From Candidatus Pantoea floridensis (lineage in GTDB: Bacteria > Pseudomonadota > Gammaproteobacteria > Enterobacterales > Enterobacteriaceae), in contig NZ_OCMY01000002.1 of the NCBI RefSeq assembly GCF_900215435.1, positions 558,001 to 622,000 on the forward strand: DNA of 64,000 bases, in the 5' to 3' direction. Of the stretch, positions 36,250 to 44,950 are shown in pieces. Below the pieces are notes generated by a model. The model was not told where the DNA came from, did not search any database, and saw nothing but the letters and a program-made list of their open reading frames with translations. Position 1 is the first letter of the stretch. Each line of letters opens with the position of its first letter. The translations under genes and the position numbers were made by a program.

Positions 36250-36349
36250 TTCACTATAATGAGTAAAGCATCCACTGTAGTCAGTAGTTTATTCACTATA
36301 GAGAGTAGAATGTTCACTATAAACAGTGTTAATGTTCACTGTAATCAGA
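36250..36349 (+). repeat. Five direct iterons of the origin
   Basis: Direct copies of TTCACTGTAATCAGT start at 36250, 36271, 36292, 36313 and 36335, so the period is 21-22 bp (two helix turns). Individual copies differ at a few positions. They lie 40 bp before repA and should be the RepA binding sites for initiation and for repression of the repA promoter. Confidence 0.9.
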
Positions 36350-36361
36350 AAACGACCCTTT

Positions 36362-36370
36362 TCATCCACA
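36362..36370 (+). promoter_or_regulatory. Candidate DnaA box before repA
   Basis: TCATCCACA differs from the DnaA consensus TTATCCACA at one position and lies just after the fifth iteron, where P1-type origins carry DnaA boxes. Confidence 0.4.
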
Positions 36371-36388
36371 GAATGAAGATCTCAGGCT

Positions 36389-37318
36389 ATGGCAGATAAA
36401 GAGAGTGAAAACAAGGCGTTACTCGAGCCTTTTCTGTCGGTGACAAAAAATAGTGGTGAAGTTATTCAACTCCACCCAAATAAAAATAACACCGTACAAC
36501 CGGTCGCTTTGATGCGCCTGGGTCTGTTTGTTCCTACGTTGAAATCGACCGCGCGCGGTAAGTCAGGTGCGATGGCATCGACCGATGCGACGAAAGAGCT
36601 TAAGAACCTTTCATTAGTAAAATCAGAAGGTTATGAAAAGATTACCATCACTGGCGCACGGCTGGATATGGATAATGATTTCAAAACCTGGGCCGGCATC
36701 ATTCAGTCTTTCTCTCGTTATCCCTCTAAGGGTGATACCGTGACGCTGCCATTTATTGATTTTGTTAAGATGTGTGGGATCCCATCAGCAAACTCGTCAG
36801 CCGCATTACGTAAGCGTCTGGACGCGTCTTTACGACGTATTGCGACCAATACCTTGTCCTTTGAAGGTAACGGTAAAGCCTACCACACTCACCTCGTGCA
36901 ATCGGCGTATTACGATCGTGAAAAGGATCTGGTACGAATCCAGGCTGATCCAAAGCTATTTGAACTCTATAATTTCGACCACAAAGTACTGTTGCAGCTG
37001 CGCGCCATTTCGCGTTTGAAGCGCAAAGAGTCAGCGCAGGCGTTGTATACCTATCTAGAAAGTTTACCGACCAATCCGGCGCCAATTTCCCTTGCGCGTC
37101 TACGTATGCGTCTCAATTTGGGATCTAAGACCACAACGCAGAATCACGTAGTACGCCGTGCGATGGAGCAATTGAAAGAGATTGGCTATCTTGATTATTC
37201 GGAAGTGAAACGTGGTCGCTCGGTGTTCTTTATCATCCATAGCAGAACGCCAAAGCTGGATGGGATCAGTAATCTTGAAAGCATCGATTCGCTGGAAGAT
37301 ATCGAGTTCGAAGAGTGA
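36389..37318 (+). CDS. repA: RepFIB/P1-type replication initiator RepA
   Basis: A 309-residue Rep_3/RepFIB initiator. It binds the iterons and starts plasmid replication with host DnaA. It has two winged-helix regions: one in the N-terminal half ([26 protein letters not shown]) and one C-terminal ([17 protein letters not shown], then [17 protein letters not shown]). The segment [23 protein letters not shown] lies between. Iterons on both sides support the call: five upstream, many downstream. The ribosome site is weak, consistent with low copy number. Confidence 0.93.
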   Translation: MADKESENKALLEPFLSVTKNSGEVIQLHPNKNNTVQPVALMRLGLFVPTLKSTARGKSGAMASTDATKELKNLSLVKSEGYEKITITGARLDMDNDFKTWAGIIQSFSRYPSKGDTVTLPFIDFVKMCGIPSANSSAALRKRLDASLRRIATNTLSFEGNGKAYHTHLVQSAYYDREKDLVRIQADPKLFELYNFDHKVLLQLRAISRLKRKESAQALYTYLESLPTNPAPISLARLRMRLNLGSKTTTQNHVVRRAMEQLKEIGYLDYSEVKRGRSVFFIIHSRTPKLDGISNLESIDSLEDIEFEE

Positions 37319-37327
37319 TCTCCCCCA

Positions 37328-38805
37328 TTCACTGTAATCAGTAACCCCTCCTCCTGCAGTGTCACTTTTTTATACAAAAGTGACACCTGCTCTTTTCATA
37401 ACGTTCACTGTAATCAGCAGTTATTTAGCTGTTCACTGTAATCAGTTGTGTTCACTATAATCAGTAATTCAGCTGTATCTCAATCCCATTATCTGTCGTG
37501 GAAGTGGTCATACTCCCATTATTACTGGGTTATATTGATAGTGAGTACTTACAAGGGCGCTGATATATTATCGCATAGTACCCTTCACTTCACGTTTACC
37601 GATCATAGTGAACGTTCAGATCACCAGCTAAAATTACTGATTACAGTGAATGATACCGATGACATTATTTACTGATTACAGTGAATTGTAATGGTTAACA
37701 TAATGATTTATAGAATAAAAATATAATCCTCTTATTCGGGTTTACTGTAGTCAGTACCTTCCCTGTTAATACAAACAGTAAAAGTGACAGGGTTGGTCAC
37801 AACACTGATTACAGTGAACATTAGCGATATCTCAACGCTATAGCGAAAAGAGATTACTGTTCGTCTTGGAAGAATGCTGGCGTCCTGAATCTGTGCGTCA
37901 CGCTGTCACTGATTACAGTGAACGTTATAGTCATAGCGCCTGCCCTCCCCCTTTTGTGCACGTCCTGCCGTTTCACAGACTCGCCCAATTTTACTGAATA
38001 CAGTGAACGTTCGGCTACATGCCGAACGAGTTGAATGTACTGATTACAGTGAACACTTGCAGCAATGCTCTGGAGTGGTGGATAGAACCACTAAGAAGTG
38101 CGTGCTGATTATAGTGAATGTACGCTTTCCTTTATCGCCTTCTCCCTTGCGATGAGTTCATCCAACGGTTAAGGCTTTAAACCTGATCTACTGAATACAG
38201 TGAATCTTTGCCGAAATTGTAAAACCACTTATTGCTGATTACAGTGAACGTTGTTCTCGATGTCATCACTTTTACTGATTACAGTGAATGGGCTTGTACA
38301 AGCCAACTTTGCTTTGCTGATTACAGTGAATGTTTAACCTGCCCTTGAGTGTGGTTTTACTGACTATAGTGAATCCCTGATACCTCCCCATTGCCAATGC
38401 TACTGATTACAGTGAACGTAGAAAAGGCGAAGAGATGATCATCAAGAGTTACTGATTACAGTGAACACAATCTCCAGGCTCTAACAGATGCTACTCAGGA
38501 TTCATGCTTCTTCTTCGAAGTATGGCCACTGATTACAGTGAATGTTTATCAGATGATTGCTGATTATAGTGAACCTTTTACTGAATACAGTGAACGTTAA
38601 GGGAGCCTGGACAAGATTTGCTGATTACAGTGAATGTTCTCAGATTTCAGCCGCAACTGCCCTATTTCATGCTTACGGCAAGCAGTGACAAATAGAAGCG
38701 ACTACTGATTACAGTGAACCTTTGATTCAATGAGCAAGTAATGCTCGGTTTAATTTTGAACAATAAAAGGCTGAAGACTAAAAGGTGTGCACTGATTACA
38801 GTGAA
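37328..38805. repeat. Large iteron field (24 copies), incA-like copy-control region
   Basis: Four TTCACTGTAATCAGT copies on the plus strand start at 37328, 37404, 37432 and 37451. Twenty copies on the minus strand (ACTGATTACAGTGAA) start at 37636, 37671, 37804, 37908, 37993, 38039, 38104, 38190, 38234, 38274, 38316, 38359, 38402, 38451, 38528, 38559, 38580, 38620, 38704 and 38791. Two degenerate copies lie near 37602 and 37741. Spacing is mostly irregular, but between 38190 and 38402 it holds at 40-44 bp. In P1 the corresponding incA array of nine iterons titrates RepA and handcuffs origins. No convincing gene exists here. Confidence 0.92.
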
Positions 38806-38889
38806 TGTTTGGCTTAAATCGTTCTCAGCCAAGGTATTTCCTCAGAACTGAATGTTCCTGTGCAGAAGAGATATATTTGCCTCATGTGC

Positions 38890-38917
38890 AGGATTTATGT
38901 ATAAAGTCATAAATCCT
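38890..38917. promoter_or_regulatory. par operator-like inverted repeat
   Basis: AGGATTTATG (38890-38899) and its exact reverse complement CATAAATCCT (38908-38917) flank an 8-bp spacer, 18 bp before the parA start. P1/F-type ParA proteins repress their own promoter through such a site. Confidence 0.65.
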
Positions 38918-38934
38918 ACATGTGTGGAGCAAGT

Positions 38935-40134
38935 ATGGCTAACGATGAGAAGCAAGTTCTGAAAGTTGCACAACGTTCAGAAAGAATGCTGATGAGTTTG
39001 ACCGAGCAAATTCAAGCGCAGAAAGAAGAGTTGCAGGAAAACACTTTTTATCAGGTTTACGCGAAAGCGGCGTTAGCCAAACTGCCAAAGCTAACGCGTG
39101 CGAGCGTTGATTACGCCGTTAATGAAATGGAAGAGAACGGTTATCCGTTCGATAAGCGTGCTGCAGGTAGCTCAACCAAGTATGCCATGTCGATTCAAAA
39201 TATTATCGATATCTATCATCATCGCGGCGTACCCAAATATCGTGACCGCCACCCTGAAGCGTTCAGCATTTTTGTTGGTAATCTGAAAGGTGGAGTATCG
39301 AAAACCGTTTCTACGGTCTCTCTTGCTCACGCACTCCGCGCGCATCCACATTTGTTATTCGAAGATTTGCGCATTTTAGTTATCGATCTTGATCCACAAT
39401 CTTCTGCAACGATGTTCCTGAACCACGAGCGTTCAGTAGGATTAGTTGAGGCAACTGCCGCCCAGGCTATGCTGCAAAACGTGAGCCGTGAAGAGTTACT
39501 TAACGAGTTCATCGTTTCATCAATTATTCCAGGCGTGGATGTGCTGCCCGCTTCTATTGATGACGCCTTCATCGCCTCACGGTGGGAAGAGCTGTGCGCC
39601 GCGCATTTGCCGGATCATAACGTCCATGCTGTGCTCTATGACAATGTAGTCGCCAAGCTGAAGCAGGATTACGACTTTATCTTTATCGATAGCGGACCGC
39701 ATCTGGATGCCTTCCTCAAAAATGCCATTGCCGCTTCAGATTTGTTGATGACGCCGGTTCCACCCGCACAAGTGGATTTCCACTCTACGCTGAAGTATCT
39801 GACGCGCTTACCTGAGCTGATAGGCATCATTGAAGAATCGGGCGCGGCCTGCCGCTTGCAAGGCAATATCGGCTTCATGTCTAAACTGTCTAATAAAGCC
39901 GACCACAAGCTGTGTCACAGCCTGGCGAAAGAAATTTTTGGCGGCGATATGCTTGATGCAGCACTGCCGCGTCTGGATGGATTTGAGCGCTGTGGTGAGT
40001 CGTTTGACACCGTTATCTCAGCCAATCCATCAACCTATGTAGGCAGCACCGAAGCTTTAAAGAATGCGCGTTCAGCAGCGGAAGATTTCGCTAAAGCCGT
40101 ATTTGACCGTATTGAATTCATTCGCCTGAACTGA
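38935..40134 (+). CDS. parA: Type Ib partition ATPase ParA/SopA
   Basis: A 399-residue Walker-type partition ATPase, the length of P1 ParA (398). An N-terminal helical DNA-binding segment (about 1-100) marks the Ib class, which represses its own operon. The deviant Walker A NLKGGVSKT is at about 116-124, and the A' motif is LRILVIDLDPQSSATMFLNH. ATG 38935 has GGAG 5 nt before it; a frame 15 bp longer lacks a site. With ParB it segregates the plasmid over the nucleoid. parB follows after 7 bp. Confidence 0.95.
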   Translation: MANDEKQVLKVAQRSERMLMSLTEQIQAQKEELQENTFYQVYAKAALAKLPKLTRASVDYAVNEMEENGYPFDKRAAGSSTKYAMSIQNIIDIYHHRGVPKYRDRHPEAFSIFVGNLKGGVSKTVSTVSLAHALRAHPHLLFEDLRILVIDLDPQSSATMFLNHERSVGLVEATAAQAMLQNVSREELLNEFIVSSIIPGVDVLPASIDDAFIASRWEELCAAHLPDHNVHAVLYDNVVAKLKQDYDFIFIDSGPHLDAFLKNAIAASDLLMTPVPPAQVDFHSTLKYLTRLPELIGIIEESGAACRLQGNIGFMSKLSNKADHKLCHSLAKEIFGGDMLDAALPRLDGFERCGESFDTVISANPSTYVGSTEALKNARSAAEDFAKAVFDRIEFIRLN

Positions 40135-40141
40135 GGTTATT

Positions 40142-41113
40142 ATGAGCGCAAAAAGAATCACGATTGGCCGCACCTTCAGCCAAACTCCTTTGCAGACTGA
40201 GAAAAGCGCCGATGGCCATTCTCAGACTTTCATTCTTTCAACGGGTAAACGTGCGCTGTTCACGCTTGAGCACATCACCGCGAAAGAGATTGAAGAAAAA
40301 ACCTTCGTTAAAATGGAAACCAATGGCCGCGATCAGTCTGGCCTAACCCCTGAATCACTGCGCGACATTATCCGCACCATCAAATTGCAGCAATTCTTCC
40401 CGGCAATAGGTGTGAAGCGCGATGATCGCATTGAAATTCTGGACGGCTCCCGTCGTCGTGCAGCCGCGTTGCATTGCAAAACTGGGCTGGATGTACTGGT
40501 CACAGAGGTTGCTATTACTGCTGATGAAGCGCGCCGGTTGGCTCAGGATATTCAAACTGCGCGTGAACATAACCTGCGTGAAGTGGGTATGCGTTTACTT
40601 TCCCTTAAGGACAGTGGCTTGTCACAAAAGGAAATTGCGCAGAGTGAAGGCTTATCGCAGGCTAAGGTTACCCGTGCCCTGCAGGCCGCTAGCGTGCCGC
40701 TGGAGCTGGTGACGTTGTTCCCTAATCACTCGGAACTCACCTATCCTGATTACAAAGCATTATTGCAGGCTTACGAGAAATTGCAGGAAACGGGCCAAAC
40801 GGTAGATGCGCTGATCGATACCATCGGGATGGATGTCGATACTGTATGTGCACGTGATGGGTTAGCGGAAGATGAAGTCAAGAATGGAATTCTGCGCCTG
40901 GTGCGTAATGGCAGCCAAACGCTAATGCAGTCTCCAGCGAAAGATAAAGTTGTTGCCACCCCGCTTTGGAGCTTTGCCGATAAAGATCGCTTTGCGCGCA
41001 AGAAAACGCGCGGCCGCATGTTTAGCTATGAGTTTAACCGCCAGTCCAAAGAGTTGCAGGAAGAGCTGGATAGAGTGATTAACGAGACGCTCAATAAATA
41101 CCTTAACCAGTGA
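40142..41113 (+). CDS. parB: Partition protein ParB/SopB
   Basis: A 323-residue centromere-binding protein. The ParB N-domain has RIEILDGSRRRAAAL, and the helix-turn-helix is LSQKEIAQSEGLSQAKVTRALQ at about 160-182. The C-terminal region (about 275-323) corresponds to the P1 ParB dimer domain that reads B-boxes. It lies 7 bp after parA and before a terminator and the parS-like field, the order of the P1 par locus. Confidence 0.93.
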   Translation: MSAKRITIGRTFSQTPLQTEKSADGHSQTFILSTGKRALFTLEHITAKEIEEKTFVKMETNGRDQSGLTPESLRDIIRTIKLQQFFPAIGVKRDDRIEILDGSRRRAAALHCKTGLDVLVTEVAITADEARRLAQDIQTAREHNLREVGMRLLSLKDSGLSQKEIAQSEGLSQAKVTRALQAASVPLELVTLFPNHSELTYPDYKALLQAYEKLQETGQTVDALIDTIGMDVDTVCARDGLAEDEVKNGILRLVRNGSQTLMQSPAKDKVVATPLWSFADKDRFARKKTRGRMFSYEFNRQSKELQEELDRVINETLNKYLNQ

Positions 41114-41120
41114 TGACAAT

Positions 41121-41141
41121 GCCGCCTTCGGGCGGTTTTTA
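41121..41141 (+). terminator. Intrinsic terminator of the par operon
   Basis: CCGCC-TTCG-GGCGG hairpin followed by TTTTTAT directly after parB. Confidence 0.9.
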
Positions 41142-41156
41142 TACCTTCTTCCACTC

Positions 41157-41453
41157 TCGCCAGCACTATTTCATCGCTAACTGTATGAATTATCGATTAT
41201 CAGCGAAGAAATTTCAGCCTGAAATCGCCAACATTTCAAGCCTATCTACTTTGTCAGCATGGTTAAATTCACCAGAAATCTTTAACCTGCTGCGGCCTAT
41301 TTAACCAGCTGAATGCTTAATCAGCTTCAATAGCACTATGCAAAGTTCCTCCAATTAGCATGCATGAAATTTCAAAGGCTCGCCATACTAATTTCATGTA
41401 TAACTTAATGATTATAAGGTTTTTTTGTAATTAATTTCAGCCTGAAATCGCCC
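41157..41453. other. parS-like centromere: A-box (ATTTCAN) and B-box (TCGCCA) field
   Basis: P1-type parS consists of ATTTCAN heptamers and TCGCCA hexamers around an IHF bend. Here B-boxes lie at 41157, 41225 and 41380, plus an imperfect TCGCCC at 41448. A-boxes lie at 41168, 41211, 41219 (inverted), 41233, 41365 (inverted), 41369, 41391, 41434 and 41442 (inverted). The string ATTTCAGCCTGAAATCGCC occurs twice, at 41211 and 41434, bracketing about 200 bp of AT-rich DNA. Position directly after parB supports the call. Confidence 0.75.
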
Positions 41454-41521
41454 TGTATACGCTTTGGCACTGTTTCGCGATGATGCAATAAAAATTTATT
41501 AGCCAGATGATATGCAATGAT

Positions 41522-41544
41522 TTATCCACAGAAAGCGTGGATAA
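41522..41544. promoter_or_regulatory. Inverted pair of DnaA-box sequences
   Basis: A perfect DnaA box TTATCCACA (41522-41530) is followed after 5 bp by CGTGGATAA (41536-41544), an inverted box with one change. The site is 5 kb from the iterons, at the far end of the replication/partition block. Confidence 0.55.
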
Positions 41545-41559
41545 CTTTACTGTCCTGGC

Positions 41560-43491
41560 CTACTCAATGAGTGCCAACGCTGATGAAAACTGCCAAATCG
41601 CATCACGCACTCGCACCGGTTTATTAATCAGTCCCAACGCATAAAAACGGTCGGCAATTATCTGCTGTTCCTTTATGACTTCAAAAGCCATTGCACGGGT
41701 TTTATGACTGCGGCGCGTCAGTGCACGTTCCACTGCTGCCATTTCCAGCCCTAGCTCTTGCGCTAACATTGCAGATGCTTCGTGACGATGGCTATCTATG
41801 AACGAGCCAGTTTGCTGCAAGCTCTCCACCAGCTGTCTGAGAATATCATCGTGCTTTTCAACATAATCACGACGAGCAAGATAGAACTGGTGATTATTTA
41901 CCTGCCCTTCACCATTAACTAAAATGCGCAGCTCAGGATTACTTTCTGCCGCGCTGAGTAGCGGGTCCCACATCATCCATGCATCAACCGAAACATAATC
42001 GCTAGCCGTCAAAGGATATTTTGGCGGAGTGTAGACCACTTTCAGTTCCTCCAGGCCGATTCCCGCTTCTTCCAGCAACTGCAGCAGTAACCAGTGAACG
42101 TTAGAACCTTTATTGACCGATATGCGTTTGCCGCGTAGATCCTCGACTGTGCGAATATCACTTCCGCGCGGCACAACAATACCCACGCTGCTCGGTGCGG
42201 GCGGTTCCCAGGCGATATAGGTCACACCGCTGCCGTTAGCTTGCGCGAAGATAGGAGGCACCTCTCCGGTGGTTCCAAAGTCGATCTCATTGTTTTGCAG
42301 TGCGTAGAGCAATTGTGGGCCAGCAGGAAATTCACTCCAGAGTACACTGATCCCCTGCTCAGCGAAGACGTGTTCCAGGCTTTGACGTGCTTTCAATACA
42401 CCCAGATTGCCAAATTTTTGATAACCAATACGTAATTCTCGCTCTTCTTTACCCTGAATAAAGGCATTCGGTGGTGACAATGCCGCTTTGCGCCGTCCTT
42501 TAATCATTCCCTGATTTGCCAAATGCGTACGTAGGGTGTGCCGACTAATGCCCAATAGTGCCGCTGCCTGAGTTTGATTCTGGTCGGTCATTTCAAGCGC
42601 GTTACTAATCAGGCTATTGATGACGCGATCGAAGAGTTGCTGCGGCTGGCTGATCAGCTGTTGTTGCAGAAAACTGTCGAGAGTGGAATCTGACAACTCA
42701 TGCAAGCCTCGTTCACTGTAACCAGCAATACGTAGTTGAGCGGGTGTTAATGTCTCTTCGCGGCTAAGCAGCACGGCATTATGTAAGGTATTTTCCAGCT
42801 CACGAATATTGCCGGGCCAGCTGTATTCCAGCAGCGCTTCCAAAGCATCTGGCGAGAGGTGTCTTGCAGGACGTCCGAGTCGGCGGGAATAGAGTGCGAG
42901 GAAATGTTGAGCCAGCAGTGGAATGTCTTCGCGACGCTGGCGCAGCGGAGGTAAAGGAACCACCGCAATATTGAGACGATAAAACAGATCTTCGCGGAAG
43001 CGCCGTTCACGGATCGCCTGCGCCAAATCAACGTGGGTAGCCGCAATCACGCGCACATCTACCTTTACTGATTTGCGTGAACCTACACGTGTGATCTCAC
43101 GCTCCTGCAAAACGCGCAGCAGTTTAACCTGCAATGACGGACTCAGTTCACCGATCTCATCGAGCAGTAATGTTCCCCCTTGTGCCGATTCGAACCAGCC
43201 GGGATGCGCCTGCGTAGCACCGGTAAATGCCCCTTTCTCATGGCCGAACAGTTCCGCCTCAGCCAGGCTCTCGGTTAATGCGCCACAGTTAACCGCCAGG
43301 AAAGGGCCGTGGCGCCGTTGGCTATGATGATGCAAATAGCGCGCGACCACTTCTTTACCCGTACCGGTTTCACCGACTATCAGCACGGTTGCATCGGTTG
43401 GAGCGAATTTATCCAGCAGAGATTGGAACGCCAGTGAAGCCGGGTCGACCAGGCGTGGAGAATCGGTATGGTTGGCATAGGTGGTTAACAT
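41560..43491 (-). CDS. Sigma-54 activator fused to an SsuA-type substrate-binding domain
   Basis: A 643-residue fusion. Residues about 15-245 form the AAA+ bacterial enhancer-binding domain: Walker A GETGTGKE at 40-47, the sigma-54 contact loop GAFTGA at 87-92, and Walker B LLLDE at 108-112. A Fis-type HTH follows at about 303-330 ([20 protein letters not shown]). From about 353 to 640 there is a full NMT1/SsuA-like domain ([54 protein letters not shown]). No receiver or GAF domain precedes the AAA+ domain and there is no signal peptide, so the binding domain must act in the cytoplasm, presumably as ligand sensor. AGGAGT precedes the ATG. It is divergent from the sulfonate operon and almost certainly its activator. 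Confidence 0.93.
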   Translation of the reverse strand: MLTTYANHTDSPRLVDPASLAFQSLLDKFAPTDATVLIVGETGTGKEVVARYLHHHSQRRHGPFLAVNCGALTESLAEAELFGHEKGAFTGATQAHPGWFESAQGGTLLLDEIGELSPSLQVKLLRVLQEREITRVGSRKSVKVDVRVIAATHVDLAQAIRERRFREDLFYRLNIAVVPLPPLRQRREDIPLLAQHFLALYSRRLGRPARHLSPDALEALLEYSWPGNIRELENTLHNAVLLSREETLTPAQLRIAGYSERGLHELSDSTLDSFLQQQLISQPQQLFDRVINSLISNALEMTDQNQTQAAALLGISRHTLRTHLANQGMIKGRRKAALSPPNAFIQGKEERELRIGYQKFGNLGVLKARQSLEHVFAEQGISVLWSEFPAGPQLLYALQNNEIDFGTTGEVPPIFAQANGSGVTYIAWEPPAPSSVGIVVPRGSDIRTVEDLRGKRISVNKGSNVHWLLLQLLEEAGIGLEELKVVYTPPKYPLTASDYVSVDAWMMWDPLLSAAESNPELRILVNGEGQVNNHQFYLARRDYVEKHDDILRQLVESLQQTGSFIDSHRHEASAMLAQELGLEMAAVERALTRRSHKTRAMAFEVIKEQQIIADRFYALGLINKPVRVRDAIWQFSSALALIE

Positions 43492-43567
43492 GGAGTCACT
43501 CCTTAAACAGCATAGCGCTAAGCTAAATGCTCACAGAGACTATTAACACCATGTAAAAAGCATAAGC

Positions 43568-43615
43568 TGTTGCATATGCAGCAATAGCTGTTGTGATTGA
43601 GTTGCAATTGCAACT
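43568..43615. promoter_or_regulatory. Two palindromic upstream activator sites
   Basis: TGTTGCAT-ATGCAGCA (43568-43583, one mismatch) and the perfect palindrome AGTTGCAA-TTGCAACT (43600-43615). Their centres are 32 bp apart, three helix turns, and they lie about 70-110 bp before the -24 element. Both share a GTTGCA half-site, so they are the likely binding sites of the adjacent Fis-type activator. Confidence 0.75.
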
Positions 43616-43678
43616 GAGCAGTCAGCACTTATAAAAGGTAACTGGTTGAATTTAAGCGGTTATCATTATTTTCCAACC

Positions 43679-43694
43679 TGGCACGGATTCTGCT
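43679..43694 (+). promoter_or_regulatory. Sigma-54 (-24/-12) promoter
   Basis: TGGCACG-GATT-CTGCT matches the RpoN consensus TGGCACG-N4-TTGCW at 11 of 12 fixed positions with correct GG-to-GC spacing. Transcription should begin about 12 bp downstream, roughly 60 bp before the ssuD-like ATG. Confidence 0.88.
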
Positions 43695-43763
43695 AATAGC
43701 TATATAACTAAATAAGCAGTTCAAATTGATCATTTTTTAATAAAGTTATATAGGAAAAGCATA

Positions 43764-44936
43764 ATGGCCGATTCCGAGAACGATAAAATTAATGTCTTCT
43801 GGTTTTTACCGACACACGGCGATGGACGGTACCTGGGCACCGCTGAAGGCGGTCGCCCAGTCGATTTAGCCTATCTGCAGCAAGTTGCACTCGCCGCAGA
43901 CAACCTCGGCTTTTACGGCGTGTTAATTCCAACGGGCAAAAGCTGCGAGGACTCCTGGCTGGTTGCATCGGCATTAGCGCCAATTACGCGTCGTCTGCGT
44001 TATCTGGTTGCGGTACGTCCCGGTTTGCAGCCGCCTACGCTCGCCGCACGTATGGCAACCACACTGGATCGTCTGTCTGAAGGCCGTTTACTGATTAATG
44101 TGGTGACAGGCGGTGATCCGATTGAGAACAAAGGTGATGGCATTTTCCTTAACCACAGTGAACGCTATGAGGTCACCAAAGAGTTTCTGGATGTCTATAG
44201 TCGGCTGATGCGTGGCGAGAAAGTGGATTACGAAGGAAAGCACATTCACGTTGAAGGGGCAGAAGTTCTGTTCCCGCCGGTACAGGAAAACGGTCCGCCG
44301 CTCTATTTTGGTGGTTCATCTGATGCCGCTATCGATGTTGCGGCGGAGCAGATTGATACCTATCTCACCTGGGGCGAACCGCCTGCGCAGGTGGCTGAGA
44401 AGCTGGAAGTGGTGCGTGCACGTGCGGCGCAGCGCGGGCGTAAGCTTGAATACGGTATCCGCTTGCACGTTATTGTGCGCGAGACCGAAGACGAAGCCAA
44501 AGCGGCGGCAGAGAAGTTGATCGCCCACCTTGATGAAGAGACTATCGCCCAGGCGCAGAAGATCTTTGCGCGTATGGATTCCGCCGGTCAGGCGCGTATG
44601 AGCGCCTTGCACAATGGCTCGCGCGATAATCTCTACATCTCGCCGAATTTGTGGGCGGGTGTGGGGCTGGTGCGTGGTGGAGCAGGAACCGCGTTAGTCG
44701 GCAGCCCTGAACAGGTAGCTGAACGGATACGCGAATATCAGGCATTAGGCGTAACCAACTTTATCCTGTCAGGTTATCCGCATCTGGAAGAAGCCCATCG
44801 CGTGGCTGAACTGTTGTTACCGCTGCTCCCTCTGGCGAACGGACAGCAGCAGCGCGCGCGCACCATTAATACCGGCCCGTTTGGCGAAACGATTGGCGGC
44901 GATAAGCGTCCTTCAAAACAGGCGAGCGCCAGCTAA
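43764..44936 (+). CDS. ssuD: FMNH2-dependent alkanesulfonate monooxygenase, SsuD-like
   Basis: A 390-residue bacterial luciferase-family (LLM) monooxygenase. It cleaves C1-C10 alkanesulfonates to aldehyde and sulfite, using reduced flavin. SsuD hallmarks are [14 protein letters not shown] near the N-terminus, [15 protein letters not shown] active-site sequence (here [11 protein letters not shown]), [37 protein letters not shown] and [19 protein letters not shown]. It is slightly longer than E. coli SsuD (381) owing to a C-terminal tail. It is the first gene behind the sigma-54 promoter. No SsuE flavin reductase is encoded alongside. Confidence 0.92.
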   Translation: MADSENDKINVFWFLPTHGDGRYLGTAEGGRPVDLAYLQQVALAADNLGFYGVLIPTGKSCEDSWLVASALAPITRRLRYLVAVRPGLQPPTLAARMATTLDRLSEGRLLINVVTGGDPIENKGDGIFLNHSERYEVTKEFLDVYSRLMRGEKVDYEGKHIHVEGAEVLFPPVQENGPPLYFGGSSDAAIDVAAEQIDTYLTWGEPPAQVAEKLEVVRARAAQRGRKLEYGIRLHVIVRETEDEAKAAAEKLIAHLDEETIAQAQKIFARMDSAGQARMSALHNGSRDNLYISPNLWAGVGLVRGGAGTALVGSPEQVAERIREYQALGVTNFILSGYPHLEEAHRVAELLLPLLPLANGQQQRARTINTGPFGETIGGDKRPSKQASAS

Positions 44937-44950
44937 TGCAGGAGAAGGCA

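Noticed and set aside
37448..37675. 75-residue frame inside the iteron field
   Set aside because: Made largely of iteron sequence, no ribosome site, unusual composition.
41110..41304. 64-residue frame after parB
   Set aside because: It begins in the parB terminator and covers the parS-like boxes; no ribosome site.
41522..41544. DnaA boxes taken as a chromosomal oriC
   Set aside because: Only two boxes and no oriC neighbours (gidA, mnmG, dnaA); the replication genes are of plasmid type.
42712..42726. Iteron-like TTCACTGTAACCAGC
   Set aside because: 13 of 15 match but inside the AAA+ activator coding sequence, and isolated; probably chance.
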